From: Pseudeuparius sepicola
Lineage: Eukaryota > Arthropoda > Insecta > Coleoptera > Anthribidae
Assembly: GCA_963920635.1 (NCBI GenBank)
Contig: OY987304.1
Span: 37,138,365-37,202,364, forward strand
Length of the DNA stretch: 64,000 nucleotides
Direction: 5' to 3'
Below are positions 46,113-57,779 of this stretch, one piece after another (positions within the stretch are counted from its first letter, which is position 1; each line of letters begins with the position of its first letter). The translations under genes and the position numbers were made by a program. The notes below the pieces were generated by a model. It searched no databases and had not been told where the DNA came from. It saw only the letters and a program-made list of their open reading frames with translations.

Positions 46113-47979
46113 TCCACCGAAGTGTATATATATATTTTTTTACTACTAACATTGAAGTACTGCCATATTTTAGTTTATTTTAGTCATTTCTCGCTTTTTT
46201 CAAATACTTCGAAATATCAAGTAGCCTGGGAGTTCAGTTGTCAAGCTGATAAAATGACACTAATCTTTAAATCTCATATAGAAAATTTTTCATTATTTAC
46301 CTAGGTATTTTTTAATTTTCATTATTTACCAAGGGTGAGAAATATTACTTCTCAATAGAGGAATGTAGTAAATAATGGTGACTTCTCAGGTTAGTAGTAA
46401 AAAAAATTAATTATGTGACCACCCCGATTTCGCAGGAAAACACTACTTTTCGTTCATTTTAGAATACGTGAAAGTAATAGAAACGACTGAAATGTGACAT
46501 TTTCTATAGAAAACATAACAAAAATTAGTTTTCTCTGACAATGCAAGAGTAAAAAACTACTTAAACCTGACTCCTAATAAAATTGATATCCATACTAGTT
46601 TTTTATAGTGGTTAGTTTAACAAATGAATCATTCGGTATATTCGTAAAAGTATCCTACTGTTCTGGCTTCCCCGCCTCAAACGATATAAGAAACCTGAAT
46701 ATTTTAAAAGAGCTTCCATATTCATAAGGGTATTTTTTCAGTCGGGAATTTGTTTTTACGTGTTAATTAAAAGTGGAAACATTCTCCCTTGTTTGCCAAG
46801 GCAAAAAAAATTCAATTTAATACAATCAGTCAACACACCGAACACCGAGGCGGACTAAAGCGTAAACTGAAATCGGGTCATGGAAAAATACAAGTCTACC
46901 GTTTCCATACTAATGCTGTACATTATTTTGGATAGCACTTACTTTGATTAAATTGTTGAAATATTTTTCATCGTTCCGTAAGTTTGATCTCTCTTCGCGA
47001 AAAGAGAGAAGAAATTTTGTATAATACCTCCAACAATTTTTTGGCTCAGGGTTCGAGAAGTACACTTTAAATTCAAACTTTTTGTTGTCTTGGAACTGCA
47101 GACAATGTGGTCAAATTGAAATGAAGCAGAGAACAGGTAACATAAATTACCATATGGAAGTTATAGCCGAACTAATGTACAATAGTAGTTCATATAACAA
47201 GAGTCGATATCGCCCTATCGCACGAGAGTTGAGAGCGACACCGTAGTGAGATCATTTACACTTAAGTTGTACAGTATAATATTTGTTCTATGTCTATATA
47301 AACTCCTGGACAAAATTAACGCAACATCATAAATTTGCCACTTATTTCATGCTATTTTTTTTCTGAAATTATGATCCGATTTGAATGATTTTTTTTTTGC
47401 ATTGTAGGTTGGTTCCTATTGGCAATGTCATAGTTTTCGCTGTTTATGATAAAAAGTTCATTTTCGATTTATACCGGGTGTAACAAAAATGTTATGTTTT
47501 TTTCCGAAAATTCGTATCACCCTGTGGACCGAAACATATAGCAGTTGACATTAGACGGTAGGTCCATCTTTCTTCGACATTTTCTTTTCTGGTTTACTTC
47601 ATTATCTCTGTTATTAAAGGAGATACACTGTTTTATATCGTAACATGTTTTTATAGACTTTATTATTCAACACAGTCATTGTTAAATGTTTTCAAGTAAG
47701 CTATGGAACTTTTCTGAGGTTTCAAGCGATGTGTCAACAGATGTTGTGTTTTAAAGTTACAAAGGTCAAATAAAATTCGCCATACCGATAAAAACTGTTC
47801 GGAAACTGCTTATTAAACGTTCGTTTCATATGCCATCGATACCAAGGGCCAACGGTCAGTGAAGCAGCCGTCGAGACGACAGGAGCAAGATAGTCAGCAA
47901 GGGTGGTCTAGCATCGATCCAACCCTCCTCTGCAGCAGAACAAGCATCGTCTGTGAGCAGAACCCTAGGTTAAGAAGCC
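46113..47979. other. Non-coding upstream flank of the LTR element
   Basis: At about 47305-47640 the sequence resembles interspersed repeats with terminal words tataccgggtgtaac and tcaccctgtgg. No copy of the 3' LTR-like sequence at 54932 was found here, so the 5' LTR of the element downstream is missing, highly diverged or deleted. No gene. Confidence 0.4.
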
Positions 47980-48206
47980 TGGGAGGAGACACACATCGCT
48001 CGTCCTAGAGGCACCGTAGTTTAAGAAAAAAAAAAAGAAGAGTGAAAATGAGAATCATCGTTTTCTACTAGTGTAAGTGTAAATTGTGCTTTTTGTTTTA
48101 ACTTTTTGTGCGTGTGTTACCCAAACTGGAAGATTTAGAAAATTTAATATCCTCTGTAGAAAACTTAGCTTTAAATTTAAATTCGGAACTTGGAAATCCA
48201 ATAATC

Positions 48207-49487
48207 ATGCCAAACGGTAATGCAATCAATTATAACCTTTTAAAATATCAAGCTGATAATATACCCCCTTTCGATGGTAACCCAAAACTCTTGCAAAGAT
48301 TTGTAAACGCTTGTGAAAATTTTCTGAAAGCCTTCCAAAATGTCCAAAATGCAGCAGACCCGATTAATATATGTTTATTTGACACAATTTTGAGTAAATT
48401 AAGAGATAGAGCGGCAGACCTTATTGCATCACGTTCAGAATTAAATAATTGGATTTTAATAAAAAACGCACTAATAGCTACTTTTGCCGATCAACGAAGT
48501 ATTGATTGTCTTATTCAGGACCTAATTTCGTTAAGACCATTTCGTAATGAAACACCCTTTCAGTTCGGAATGCGAATCCAAGATACGCGTAGCCTCCTTT
48601 TTGCAAAACTTAATGGCACTAACGAGGACCGCAATATAAAAATTGTTAAAATTAATCATTATGAAGAATTTGCTCTGAAAACCTTCATTAACGGTTTACC
48701 TTACAATATGCAGCTTGTAGTTAGGCTTAAACAACCTGATTCTCTTGAACAGGCAATGTCGTTTGTGACAGAAGAAGAAAATTTTGTTTATTTCAAGACA
48801 GGCCAAAATCATTTTAGACAACCAGTACATAATAGTATTCCATCCAGACCAAAACCAACAAATTTACCGAGACCTAACAATCCTAATTTTAAACCACCAC
48901 CATTTCCACAACCAAACTTTAATTTTCCACAATATATTCCCCCAACATTTAACCAACCACCTACATTTGGACGTTCTCCCACATTTGGAACACCTTTTAA
49001 TCATTTTAATCAACCAAGACCAAGTTTCCCAAACTTTATGCAACAAAGACCGAATTTTCAAAATTTTACTCAACAAAGACCAACTTTCACACAAAACTTC
49101 CAAAGACCTTTCCAACCCCAATTTAGACCAAACTTTCCCCAAAAAACTAATGTTACTAACATGTCTAGAACGAAACCAGAACCAATGGATACCTCAACAA
49201 GTACACTTGTAAAACAACCCCAACGTACATTTCAAAGTCAGGAACTTTTTAACCAAGACGTAATCGAAAATTTCCCCAAAACTGACTCAGTTCAATATCC
49301 GGAATATACTGATTATTCTCAGCCAAATTATTATCCCGATTATGACTATTATTACAATGACGCTTACGAAAACTATTGCTACCCTCAATACGGTATATGT
49401 GAATTCCCGAACCAAGAAGAAACCCAACCAGAAATTACTGAAAATCAGGATTTTCCAGATACTGGTCAGGATTCCAATACGAAATAA
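48207..49487 (+). CDS. gag: Gag structural protein of the LTR retroelement
   Basis: 426 codons from the first in-frame ATG. The frame is open from 48102, just after a TAA, so a non-ATG start further upstream cannot be excluded. The N-terminal part has the gypsy-type Gag opening (IPPFDGNPKLLQRFVNACEN) and an alpha-helical capsid-like region. The C-terminal half is rich in Pro, Phe, Gln and Asn with near-repeats of QQRPNFQNF. No CCHC zinc knuckle is present, as is common in errantivirus Gag; the basic/proline-rich tail may bind RNA instead. The extreme C-terminus is rich in Tyr, Asp and Glu. No lesion seen. Role: particle assembly. Confidence 0.85.
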   Translation: MPNGNAINYNLLKYQADNIPPFDGNPKLLQRFVNACENFLKAFQNVQNAADPINICLFDTILSKLRDRAADLIASRSELNNWILIKNALIATFADQRSIDCLIQDLISLRPFRNETPFQFGMRIQDTRSLLFAKLNGTNEDRNIKIVKINHYEEFALKTFINGLPYNMQLVVRLKQPDSLEQAMSFVTEEENFVYFKTGQNHFRQPVHNSIPSRPKPTNLPRPNNPNFKPPPFPQPNFNFPQYIPPTFNQPPTFGRSPTFGTPFNHFNQPRPSFPNFMQQRPNFQNFTQQRPTFTQNFQRPFQPQFRPNFPQKTNVTNMSRTKPEPMDTSTSTLVKQPQRTFQSQELFNQDVIENFPKTDSVQYPEYTDYSQPNYYPDYDYYYNDAYENYCYPQYGICEFPNQEETQPEITENQDFPDTGQDSNTK

Positions 49488-51379
49488 TACACCTAAATAA
49501 TTTGTCAATAAAACTTACTTATATTTATATACCCGAATTAGACGCTAAATTTTTAATCGATTCTGGAAGCACACGTTCCTTTTCAAGCCCAAAATTAGCC
49601 TTTAAATATTTCCCAAATTATGTCAAAAGTGAACTTTTCTTAGTACAAACAGCGCACGCGACATCTTTCCATGACAAAATTGCTATTTTGCCACTATTTC
49701 CAATTTTCAATACAGAAGGTATACATAAATACTACATATTTGATTTTTCAGAAAAATTTGATGGACTTATAGGTTTAGATTTAATACTTCAATTAGGCGC
49801 AGATATTTGTTATAGTAATAACACTTTAGTTAGCCCAAATTCAATTATACCAATTTATAGGCAAAACGAAAATGATTTAGAACCACAAAATTCGACACAA
49901 TTTGAAACAATAACTGAAATAATTCCTCCGAGAATGGTACAAAAAATTAAAATACCTGTTAGTTTACGTAACGGCACAGGAATCTTAAATTACACAAAAC
50001 TAGGAAAAGCTGAAATTCCCGAATGTTTAGTTAATGTTGAAAATAATTTTGCTCTTACCACTATTTTAAACCCAACGGAAAACCCCATTAAAACCGATAT
50101 TTTTGAACCATTTTCTATAGAATCAGTAAACCCAAGTGAACTGAATTTTTTCGAAAATGTTGAAGGACATGCCCTAGATAAATCTATCGATAATCGATTA
50201 AAAGCTAATCTCAGAAATTTAAGACTAGAACATTGTAACAGCGAAGAACGCGAACAAATCAGAAAGCTTTGCTTAGAATTCAGAGATATCTTTCATTGTG
50301 AAGATATTCCCTTGAGTTTTACCAATCAGGTCAAACACGAAATTAAATTAACTAATGAGTCCCCAATTTTCACTAAAAGCTACAGATATCCAGAAGTTCA
50401 CCGACAAGAGGTAAAAGATCAAATTTCAAAATTACTATCACAAAATATAATTCAAAATTCCAATTCACCTTGGTCATCCCCGATATGGGTTGTCCCAAAA
50501 AAAATGGACGCCTCTGGAAAACAAAAATGGCGCATGGTAATTGACTACAGGAAACTCAACGAACGAACAATAGATGACAAATACCCACTACCGAACATAA
50601 CTGACATTCTAGACAAATTAGGACGCAGTCAGTATTTCACTACATTAGACCTCGCGAACGGATTCCACCAAATTGAAATGCAACCAACCGATATCCCAAA
50701 AACAGCTTTCAGCACAGACACAGGGCATTACGAATTTTTGAGAATGCCCTTCGGCCTTAAGAACGCGCCAGCAACTTTTCAGCGAGTTATAAATAATATT
50801 TTACGTGGACTACAAAACGAAACCTGCTTTGTTTATTTGGACGATATCATTATATTTAGCACATCCCTTCAGGAACATATTCAACGACTAAAAGACATTT
50901 TTGTAAGACTTCGTAATTCTAAATTAAAAATACAGCTCGATAAGTCAGAATTTCTCCGAAAGGAAGTACAGTATCTCGGACACATAGTAACACCTGATGG
51001 AATTAAACCCGATCCTAGTAAAATCTCCGCAGTTAAGAATTTCCCGGTACCTACCACTTCTAAAGAAATTAAATCTTATCTAGGCTTATTAGGTTACTAC
51101 CGTCGCTTCGTGAAGGATTTTGCAAAGATAGCAAAACCTCTAACACAATGTCTTAAAAAAGACGCTAAAATCCAACATACTAAAGAATTTTTAAACGCAT
51201 TTGAACATAGCAAAAATTTATTAATTAATTATCCGATTTTAATTTATCCCGATTATTCCAAGCCATTTATATTAACCACGGATGCAAGTAACTTTGCTTT
51301 AGGAGCAGTTCTTTCACAGGGCCAAGTACCTAACGACAAACCCGTAGCATTCGCTTCGCGCACCCTAAATGAATCGTAA
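49442..51379 (+). pseudogene. pol: Pol, first part: protease, reverse transcriptase and start of RNase H
   Basis: The frame is open from 49442, inside gag, and has no ATG near its start, so it is presumably reached by -1 frameshifting; I saw no canonical slippery heptamer. Counting from 49502: protease active site LIDSGS (Asp about residue 20), then an RT with the catalytic Asp of TTLDLANGF (about 383) and the YLDD box (445-448). Next come the connection region and the RNase H opening LTTDASNFALG (about 594). A TAA at 51377-51379 stops the frame at the RNase H border; the same phase continues open after it. One base change would explain this. Confidence 0.92.
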
Positions 51380-52021
51380 ATAAAATACTCGACTATTGAG
51401 AAAGAACTACTAGCAATCGTTTATGCCTGCAAGTACTTTCGGCCATATTTGTTTGGACGAAAATTTTATATTTACACGGATCATAGACCACTTGTTTGGT
51501 TATTTAACTTAAAAGAGCCAAATTCAAAATTAGTCAGATGGAGATTACGTTTAGAAGAGTTTGATTATCAAATTATTTATAAAAAAGGTTGTCAAAATAA
51601 AAATGCGGACGCACTATCACGAATTCAACTTAACATATACGAAAATCAATCTACTGTAAATAATCCCGGTGAAGTAGATAAAGACATTTTAGATTACCTT
51701 CAAAATTTATGCGAAAACACTGAAACTTTCGAAGAGCCAACAACGAGCGAACAGGAACCCAAAATTAAAATATTGTCGGATATACAAATTAAACCCCCAC
51801 ATGACACAATTACTGACACGGTACATACTTCGAACACGGACACTAGAAATGACGGAATCAGCGTTCTTGACGAAATTATAAACAATAAATCCCATCAATA
51901 TTTAATAAAAAAAAATCTACACGACCAAATAAAAGTAACCTTTGAAATCCTCGACAAAAACGTCATTAACCATTGCCAAATTCCCAAAAACCCAGAAATA
52001 ATAAATAAATTCATAAAATAA
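51380..52021 (+). pseudogene. pol: Pol, second part: RNase H remainder and linker
   Basis: In the same phase as the preceding part, directly after the in-frame TAA. It carries the RNase H glutamate region (TIEKELLAIVYACKYF) and YTDHRPLVWLF, then KKGCQNKNADALSRI, the typical end of gypsy RNase H. A linker rich in Asn, Thr and Glu follows. It ends at 52021 where the phase changes before the integrase, so there is a small insertion or deletion between about 52019 and 52032. Confidence 0.88.
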
Positions 52022-52031
52022 TATAAAATAA

Positions 52032-53210
52032 TATATTTCAGGTGACAAAAACTCGTATTTATATTTTTTCGAAGAAGATCTATTTCCCCTTTTCAATAAA
52101 GTTTACATGAATAATTTTAAAGATTTAAAATTAATTCGTTGTACTAAACTAGTAAATAACGTTACAAATGAAGAAGACAGAAAAATGTTTATTATGCATC
52201 AACATGAAAATAAAACTAATCACAGAGGCATTTCTGAGACATATGAAAGATTAAAACAAAATTATTATTGGCCAAAAATGAAAGACGATGTTACCCAATT
52301 TATCAACGATTGTGTAAAGTGCCAGACCCAAAAATATAGTCGACAAAAATCATACATCCCTTTAGTTCGAACTGAAACGCCAACAAAACCATTTCAAATT
52401 TTACATATGGACACATTTATATTCGAAAATCAAAACCTTTTAACAATATTTGACAAATTCTCAAAATTCGGGCAAGACTTTCCCTACGATAAAAATGCAA
52501 AGTCAGTATGCGACAAGTTAATAATATTTTTCTCATTTTTTGGATGCCCAGAAACAATTGTGTCTGATAGCGGAACAGAGTTTAAAAATGAACTTCTCAA
52601 AGAACTACTAAAAACTCAAAAAATTAACATTCATTTTACCACTCCGGGCCATCACGAGTCTAATTCCCCAGTAGAGCGCTTTCACTCAACTTTAATAGAG
52701 CACTTGAGATTATTAAGGCAAAAAGCTAAGTCCAGAACAATTTCTGAGTTAATCCCCTACGCAATAATAGCATATAACAGTACCACCCATAGTACGACAA
52801 AATTCTCCCCTCATGAACTCGTGCTAGGTCATACTAACTCTAGAGATCCTTTCGACCTTATATCAACCACTTTTTACACAGATTACGTCGACTCACATAA
52901 CGAAAAATTAAGTACCCTATACGAAACAGCGTTGGAAAATACAGAAAAAGTAAAAACTAAAATGCTAGAAAGAACAAATGTTAAAGGCGAACAAACTGAA
53001 TTTAAGTTGAACCAAAAAGTGTATAAAAAATCTTCCGCTCGAAATAAAAGTAAACAAAAATACATCGGCCCTTTTGAGATCATTGAAATTCTTGAAAACA
53101 ACAAAGTCAAAATTAAAAACTTAAAAATTCCCCAAAAAACGGAAGTAATACACATAAAGGAATTAAAACGCCCACTTGTTACAGATGGTCCGCCCGCAGA
53201 ATCTCAGTAG
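52032..53210 (+). pseudogene. pol: Pol, third part: integrase
   Basis: The frame is open from 52032; the first ATG is at 52107. Counting from that ATG: an HHCC zinc-binding module (His 31 or 33, His 39, Cys 69, Cys 72) and the catalytic D102, D154 and E190, with 35 residues between the last two, so the DDE core is complete. A C-terminal GPFEI segment (GPY/F-like) follows. It ends with TAG at 53208-53210, 29 bp before env. Integrase inserts the DNA copy into the genome. It is separated from upstream pol by a frameshift. Confidence 0.92.
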
Positions 53211-53239
53211 AATCAGCTGCCGGATCAAATTTCCACAAC

Positions 53240-54886
53240 ATGAACGATAGCCCAGGCATACTGCCTTATAAACTAGGTAACGCGCATAAGGTTATTAACC
53301 ATTGGACATTCATACAGATATTTAATATATCCAGTATCATTACTGAATTTAAGGCTTTATCATTAAAATATAATATGATTATATCTCACATAAAAAACAA
53401 CACGGACTATGACAGGGAATTCTATAATTCGTACATACTTATCAACAATCTAGAAAATAAAATAGAGGAACAAATTTCACAAATAACTCCTTCCACGAAC
53501 TTATCTAGGAAAAAACGCGGCTTAATTAACGGTTTAGGGAATATAATCAAGAGTTTAACAGGAAATTTAGATCAAGAAGATGCAGCTAAATACGATAGTG
53601 AAATCTCAGTTTTAAAAGAAAACCAAAATAATCTGAAATTATCAATGGATAAACAATTAACAATACTATCAAGCTCTATTATAACATTCCAAGAAATCGT
53701 AGCAAATGTATCTCACAACCAACAAATTTTGGAATCAAAGATATCTGAAATGATAAGGGTAATCCATAACTATGAACTAGAAACTTTAGATATTTCTATC
53801 CAGACAAGGATGCAAATGGTTTTAACGCAAATTTTAATGATGTATCAGAACATTTATGATATTTTAGACAAAATTGAAGTCGCTGTATCTTTCGCAAAAA
53901 TTAATAATTTCCATAATGCAATAATACATCCTATTGAACTACTAAAACAAATAAAATCTGTTGCCTCTTCTTTACAAAATGAAAAATTACCGTTTGACCC
54001 GGTTATGGAAAATATTTTAAACTTTGAAGAAATATTGGAAATAAAATGCTATTCTAAATTTGAAGAAATAATTTTTATTATAGAAATACCGTTAGTTGAA
54101 AATGAGTCTTACAATCTTTTTCACATGTTTCCACTACCAACCCCTAACCAAAATTTCTACAAGGTAATATTTCCCAGTTCAAATTATTTAATGTACAATC
54201 AAAAAAGATATGGATTTTCGGACAAACCCTGTAAGAAAATTATAAATGATGAATTTCTTTGTTTTGATAATATACACACAGAATATGTTAACGATGACTT
54301 ACCCTGTGAGATCGGATTATTAAAATATAAACATAAGAATAATTGTAACCAAATCGCCATCAATATATCTGAGATTCAAGTACAAAAAATTGACGAAAGT
54401 AAATGGATAGTCATTATTCCCAGTGAGACCTTAGCTGTCAAAAATTGTTACAATACTAAAGAAACTGTTCTGCTTAGCGGAACCTACTTAATAGAACTGG
54501 AATTCCCTTGTTCCCTAAAAATCAACGAGACAATTATTAAATCTTATAAAAATGTACAAACAATGTTTAAAAAAATACCATTACCAAAAATGCAAATCAA
54601 TGTATCAGATAATTATATTTTACAGAAGATGTCTCCAGTAAATTTAAATGTAATTCATACTGACAGACTAAATAACTTGTTGAATGAAATCAATACACAA
54701 AAGTTAGAAAATTCTAAGTTACTTAATTATCCAGTTTATTATAACAAAATAAGTTTATGGACAATATTATTGTATGTGTTAATCATAATTGCAGTTTTAT
54801 ATTTTATATGCAAGTATCTAAGACCTAGTTTTTCAAAATTATCTATTTCCAAAAATAAAAATAATACAAAAGAAATTATTGTCTAG
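53240..54886 (+). CDS. env: Envelope fusion-type glycoprotein (errantivirus / baculovirus-F-like)
   Basis: 548 codons, no lesion. Visible features in order: an N-terminal subunit; a furin-type site RKKR at residues 90-93 followed by a Gly-rich hydrophobic fusion-peptide-like segment (GLINGLGNII); and a long heptad-rich coiled coil (about 110-200). A cysteine-containing ectodomain, one transmembrane helix (about 505-526) and a short basic tail follow. This order matches insect errantivirus Env proteins related to baculovirus F proteins. No obvious signal peptide follows the ATG. In relatives env is made from a spliced mRNA, so the signal may come from an upstream exon; I found no convincing splice pair. 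The frame is also open upstream, overlapping the end of pol. Confidence 0.9.
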   Translation: MNDSPGILPYKLGNAHKVINHWTFIQIFNISSIITEFKALSLKYNMIISHIKNNTDYDREFYNSYILINNLENKIEEQISQITPSTNLSRKKRGLINGLGNIIKSLTGNLDQEDAAKYDSEISVLKENQNNLKLSMDKQLTILSSSIITFQEIVANVSHNQQILESKISEMIRVIHNYELETLDISIQTRMQMVLTQILMMYQNIYDILDKIEVAVSFAKINNFHNAIIHPIELLKQIKSVASSLQNEKLPFDPVMENILNFEEILEIKCYSKFEEIIFIIEIPLVENESYNLFHMFPLPTPNQNFYKVIFPSSNYLMYNQKRYGFSDKPCKKIINDEFLCFDNIHTEYVNDDLPCEIGLLKYKHKNNCNQIAINISEIQVQKIDESKWIVIIPSETLAVKNCYNTKETVLLSGTYLIELEFPCSLKINETIIKSYKNVQTMFKKIPLPKMQINVSDNYILQKMSPVNLNVIHTDRLNNLLNEINTQKLENSKLLNYPVYYNKISLWTILLYVLIIIAVLYFICKYLRPSFSKLSISKNKNNTKEIIV

Positions 54887-54920
54887 GTCATAGAAACTTA
54901 TAAAGTTTATATGTCCTCCT

Positions 54921-55060
54921 AAGGGTGGAGGAGTAACATCCCTGTATTTGTACATGTAGCTAAAGATAACATTACGCTGAGTCTGCTTCTCTGAATTTAT
55001 AAATATAACCCATGTAATTTCAACAGACACTTCTTGTTCGCTGCTCGTCATTAAACATTG
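54921..55060 (+). other. Polypurine tract and candidate 3' LTR start
   Basis: aagggtggaggag at 54921-54933 is a purine run 34 bp after env, in the place of the plus-strand primer. The LTR would begin near agtaacatccctg. AATAAA at about 55186 could be its polyadenylation signal. The LTR's 3' end is not identifiable without a second copy. Confidence 0.55.
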
Positions 55061-57779
55061 TTTTTAAAAACGGTTTCTTTCATTGACAGCCCTTAACTAC
55101 CGCCTGTTTCCTATTATTTCTATTGTTCGTCATTTTAAAATATGTTATGACCACTCAATTCCTTTTCATGAAAATACGTGTTGCAGAAATAAATTATTGG
55201 TTGCTTGGTAGAACATCTATTAATTATTATCCTCCATTCCGTGAAATCGGATATAGCTTGGCACATGTGAGAATATAGTTTTCTTATATTATTTGCTTTG
55301 AAAATATCTATGTTTCTGGTAATGTTTATCGGACAAAGGAATTTTGAATTTTGTGTCTTTTGCCCGATTTAAAACTGATGGATGTGTTACCAATTCCCTA
55401 GGGGAAACCTTAGTCTACTTGCCACTTGCCGCTGATGGGGATATATTTACTGAGGTCGTTATCCCCTTTTGGTCGATCCTCCTTCTTGAGTTTAGAGGTC
55501 AGCGCTTTGTATATGGTCTCACCACCTTCCAGTTGGTGACCAGGTTTTGAATGTCTTCCTCTGACTTAGTAGGTCTGCACCCTCCTCCCTTGTTTCCCTT
55601 CTTGTTCTAAAAGCAGACTTGTTAACATTATTGTCAGTTGAATATAGCTATTATTATTATGATAATTAATATTAATCAATAATGGCTGTACTCGAAGTTA
55701 CCTTGCAAAGGACGCGCAAGCAAAAGTGGTTTGATGTCACCCGCTTTGTTTAGTAGGTACACATGTAAAAAAAAAACAAAGACAAGATCCACTAACTGAC
55801 TAGACAGAAGCGCATGCATATGCTTTGGTGGAAGTACATCTAGCCATGCTCAGTATGGTCAATACTGGCACGGGTGCGTTCAGAGTTTGCCGAGGGAGCA
55901 GATAGCAACAAGATTCCAGTCTGTGCTGTTGCTGAGCGGAGGGGGATACCCTACGATCTTGTCGAGACTGTCCACGATCTGCACCTGCCATCAGCATCAG
56001 GCGAGACAACACATTATGGGCAGCAAAAAGCACTTTCCGGTGCGCTAAATTTCCGGTCTGTGTTGCGGCGCAGCTATATCGCTGTAGTCTGCGATGCTAG
56101 TCCACCATACACCTTATCGCCATTGCCATTGCCATAGAAAACACTTGTCGGCGCGCTAACGTTCTGGTCTCGTTATAGCGGAAGGGATCGGAATACGATA
56201 GAATACTAGGATTGCATTTACTCTACGCTAGAAATTATATTAAATTATATTAAACTCCTAAAGAACAATATCGTGAATATACATTTTGCCCAACGCCCAA
56301 CTATTTACAATTTAAATGATGCGAAAAAGTTGTTTTACGTCAATTACCGAATACATAGTTCTAAAATTGTGTATGATGTACCTGTGTAAACTGTCAGACA
56401 CATTTGATGCGAAATTTACACTAGATGAGATTCGAGACTATCGAACCGTAGAGTAATTCCTATCTGAGAGTTAAGCTGAATTCCATAAACTGTTTCATAG
56501 CATACGGGCCGAGGAGAACTTTGTTATAGCACGCTACACTTGAACTTTCTCGCCAAGTGAGAAGATGGAAATACACGTATACCATTTTTTTAATAAACCA
56601 ATTAACAACATAAATTATTGTGAGTATTAGTTTTAATTTTATTATATTTTTATTACAACTAGCTTATTAATTCGATGTTTTCTACCTTAAAATTAGAAAC
56701 AAAAAAAATAGTTACTAAAAATTGCCGATTATAGATTGGGATATGAATTGCTACCACAAATAGGATTTTCTCACATTTGGTTTAACACACATCATTAAGT
56801 AATATTTTTGATGGGAGAGGGAAAGTTATCTATAATCATTTAAACCTTCTACATTAAAGCGAAATATTAATTCAGTTAAAATCAGTTTAATTTCGATATT
56901 TATTGTCGGAAATTTCTTTGTGGCGCAAGCAGATCCCATTTAATTTTTCTTTAGTTTTTCGCCATCAAGTTGCCAGCAAAATTCATATAATTCATTCATT
57001 AAAAGAACGCAACTTTGAACGTCAACTCAATAATAAAGTCCACAAAATACTTGCATGGGCTACACTATGTTCGACGGCCGGCGACTTGTACAGCAAAATG
57101 CAGTGGATAGGCGTGCGATAATTTCGCAGATTTTAGGATATACTTGCGTAAATAGTGGCTTTGCGATGTGGCTTTTTAGAGACCTTTTGACAATATTGTA
57201 TGGTGCATTAACCTTTACGTTGTGTTTGACGACAACCTTAAAAAACCCTCAAAAGTGAAATATTATGTTGCTTTTAGAGTATGTATATCTTTAAAAAACT
57301 GCGTTACGCTTTTGTCCTATATTGAGTTTTTTATGCAATTAGAGTTTTTTATGCTGTTTCAAGTGACATTAAAAATACTATACCTTTGTACCCTTTGTAC
57401 CTCATTAAATGGTTTCGTTTTAACTAGCATCCATCTTAATGTATTTTTGGTTTAAAATACTGTTCTGACATTAAAAAGATTACCTATGATATTTAGCTTA
57501 TCTGATATATAGTCTAACAATACACAGAGGGACATAAGGAATAATTAAATTTAATGGTCGGGGTTCACAAGATTTATTCCTCTCATTCGTTTAGCATTGT
57601 TGTGTTTTTAGCAATCCTGAAAAACTTGCTCCACAAATTCAATAGGATAACTGTTGAGTTAAATTTCGAGTTTATGTTTCGAAACTTCACGAACCATGCT
57701 GAGGTCAAGTTGGACTTGAAACTATGAAATCTGTAGCCGGAGCCGAAAGTTAGCCGGACTCCATGAATTGTTTTAACTA
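55061..57779. other. No gene recognised
   Basis: May begin with the rest of the 3' LTR. A moderately GC-rich part at 55850-56150 has overlapping ORFs on both strands without motif. The rest is AT-rich. Confidence 0.35.

Larger units (their letters stand above)
47980..54960 (+). mobile_element. env-bearing gypsy-type LTR retroelement (errantivirus-like), defective
   Basis: gag, pol (protease, RT, RNase H, integrase) and env occur in that order on one strand with short spacers, as in insect errantiviruses of the Ty3/gypsy group. Gag and pol overlap by 46 bp in the -1 phase (49442-49487). A polypurine tract at 54921-54933 marks the likely start of the 3' LTR. I could not find a matching 5' LTR or a primer-binding site, so both outer boundaries are approximate. 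Pol has one in-frame stop and one frameshift; gag and env are open. The element cannot replicate as it stands. Confidence 0.9.

Noticed and set aside
46904..48000. Search for a 5' LTR matching the sequence after 54932
   Set aside because: No segment starting agtaacatccctg or resembling the 3' sequence was found; left as missing or diverged.
48040..48080. Short upstream ORF (ATG at about 48048) with a gtaagt donor as the source of an env signal peptide
   Set aside because: The reading frame meets a stop before the best donor, and the phases I tried with acceptors near 53200 do not give an open join.
48784..49212. 142-codon ORF inside gag in another frame
   Set aside because: A shadow of the proline- and glutamine-rich gag frame; composition reflects the CAA/CCA-rich sequence.
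55850..56150. Possible structured RNA or SINE
   Set aside because: No tRNA-like A/B boxes, no tail and no second copy in the window.
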